A stretch of DNA of 13,791 bases, from NCBI GenBank assembly GCA_964502525.1, contig CAZCXH010000140.1:1-13791 (forward strand), read 5' to 3'. The first letter of the stretch is position 1. Each line of letters opens with the position of its first letter. The notes below the pieces were generated by a model. It was not told where the DNA came from and searched no databases. It saw only the letters and a program-made list of their open reading frames with translations. The DNA comes from DATLYB01 sp964502525. GTDB lineage: Bacteria; Bacteroidota; Bacteroidia; Chitinophagales; CAIOSU01. Position numbers and translations under genes: made by a program. Of the stretch, positions 13,317-13,791 are shown piece by piece.

Positions 13317-13684
13317 ATTTTTTGCTTGATGAAAATATGCCTCCTTCGCTGGCGGCTGTCATCATCAAAAGCGGACATCATGCCGTTCATGTTCGTGACC
13401 TGAACATGAGAGGAAAGCGTGACGAAGCTATTTTCACTTATGCGGCAGACAACGGGTTTATCATCATCACTCACGACCTTGATTTCAGCCGCATTCATGC
13501 ATATAGCGGAAAGAGCAAACCTTCTGTCATCCTGTTCAGAATTGAACCGCTTACTATTGAGCGAATTGCCGGGTTGCTGTTGCCGAACCTGAATCAACTT
13601 GAAGCTGATTTAATGAAAGGCGCTTTTGTTGTGATTGAAAATGAACAAATACGCATACGGGAGTTACCCATCAAAACACCTTAG
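13313..13684 (+). CDS. DUF5615 PIN-like toxin
   Basis: A 123-residue PIN-like protein starting with GTG inside the antitoxin stop. Acidic positions of the fold are visible: Asp6 in FLLDENMP, the charged RGKRDEAIF segment (Asp38-Glu39), and THDLDF with Asp55 and Asp57. These would coordinate metal for RNA cleavage in PIN-type toxins; for DUF5615 the nuclease activity is assumed from fold. The remaining sequence (SVILFRIEPLTIERIAGLLLPNL, ending IRIRELP) is typical of the family and intact, so the pair looks functional. No ATG is available at the N-terminus; GTG is imposed by the overlap and by the conserved first strand beginning at residue 2. Confidence 0.9.
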   Translation: MNFLLDENMPPSLAAVIIKSGHHAVHVRDLNMRGKRDEAIFTYAADNGFIIITHDLDFSRIHAYSGKSKPSVILFRIEPLTIERIAGLLLPNLNQLEADLMKGAFVVIENEQIRIRELPIKTP

Positions 13685-13705
13685 CTGCTGCTTTGTCCCA
13701 GGAAA

Positions 13706-13782
13706 GGCGAGTCGAAAGACTCGCCCTTATCCTGAATCACAAGAGTCCCCTTCGGGAACTCTCATATCTTCCGATTTTTTTA
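13706..13782 (+). terminator. Two hairpins and T-run after the toxin gene
   Basis: GGCGAGTC-GAAA-GACTCGCC at 13706-13725 is a perfect 8-bp stem closed by a GNRA tetraloop. AGAGTCCCCTTCGGGAACTCT at 13742-13762 is a second, nearly perfect palindrome. A run of seven T follows at about 13775-13781. The palindromes belong to families repeated elsewhere in the window (12222, 10467), so they may be dispersed repeats that double as a terminator. Confidence 0.5.
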
Positions 13783-13791
13783 ACCGTTTTC

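Overview
The window looks like chromosome from a member of the Bacteroidota. Three things point there: -7-type boxes of the form TAnnTTTG in front of several genes, almost no Shine-Dalgarno sequences (A-rich leaders instead), and families typical of the phylum (DUF5618, SHOCT-tailed lipoprotein-like exports, OprO/P-type porin beside a periplasmic asparaginase, DUF481 barrel, CrtZ hydroxylase). No RNA gene, CRISPR array or intact insertion sequence is visible.

Layout. (1) 1-369: the 3' end of a carotenoid hydroxylase. (2) About 400-2204: an AT-rich graveyard holding remnants of a nuclease-like domain, a small upstream protein, an AAA/OLD-type ATPase with a ruined Walker A motif, and the tail of a second protein, all broken by stops and frameshifts; this reads as a decayed defence-type ATPase/nuclease locus. 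(3) 2392-4842: a housekeeping pair, exported L-asparaginase and outer-membrane porin, closed by a good terminator. (4) 4891-8870: envelope genes: a DUF481 barrel, a DUF4239 membrane protein on the opposite strand, a secreted coiled-coil/SHOCT protein and a second outer-membrane barrel. (5) 8921-10396: two diverged copies of a coiled-coil gene, one truncated and frameshifted, flanking a DUF5618 gene. (6) 10734-12071: a 445-residue protein with a Cys4 zinc-ribbon-like head and eight to nine 25-residue DUF4116-type repeats, the most unusual gene here. (7) 12439-13684: an unrecognised four-helix membrane protein and a DUF433/DUF5615 toxin-antitoxin pair.

The intergenic spaces are crowded with short palindromes: a GTTTAC family (3476-3548, 7229-7306), a GCA-triloop family around AAGTTGCAAACTT (9727, 10641, 10690, 12271), a TCCCTTCGGGA-type family (10467, 13742), a MITE-like element (7030-7193) and a solitary 15-bp inverted repeat (6010-6091). 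They concentrate from 9.7 kb to the end, where genes are accessory in character.

Functional links that can be supported are few: asparaginase plus porin (probable asparagine/aspartate scavenging), the overlapping toxin-antitoxin pair, and the coiled-coil paralogues. The rest is a mixed envelope/accessory region.
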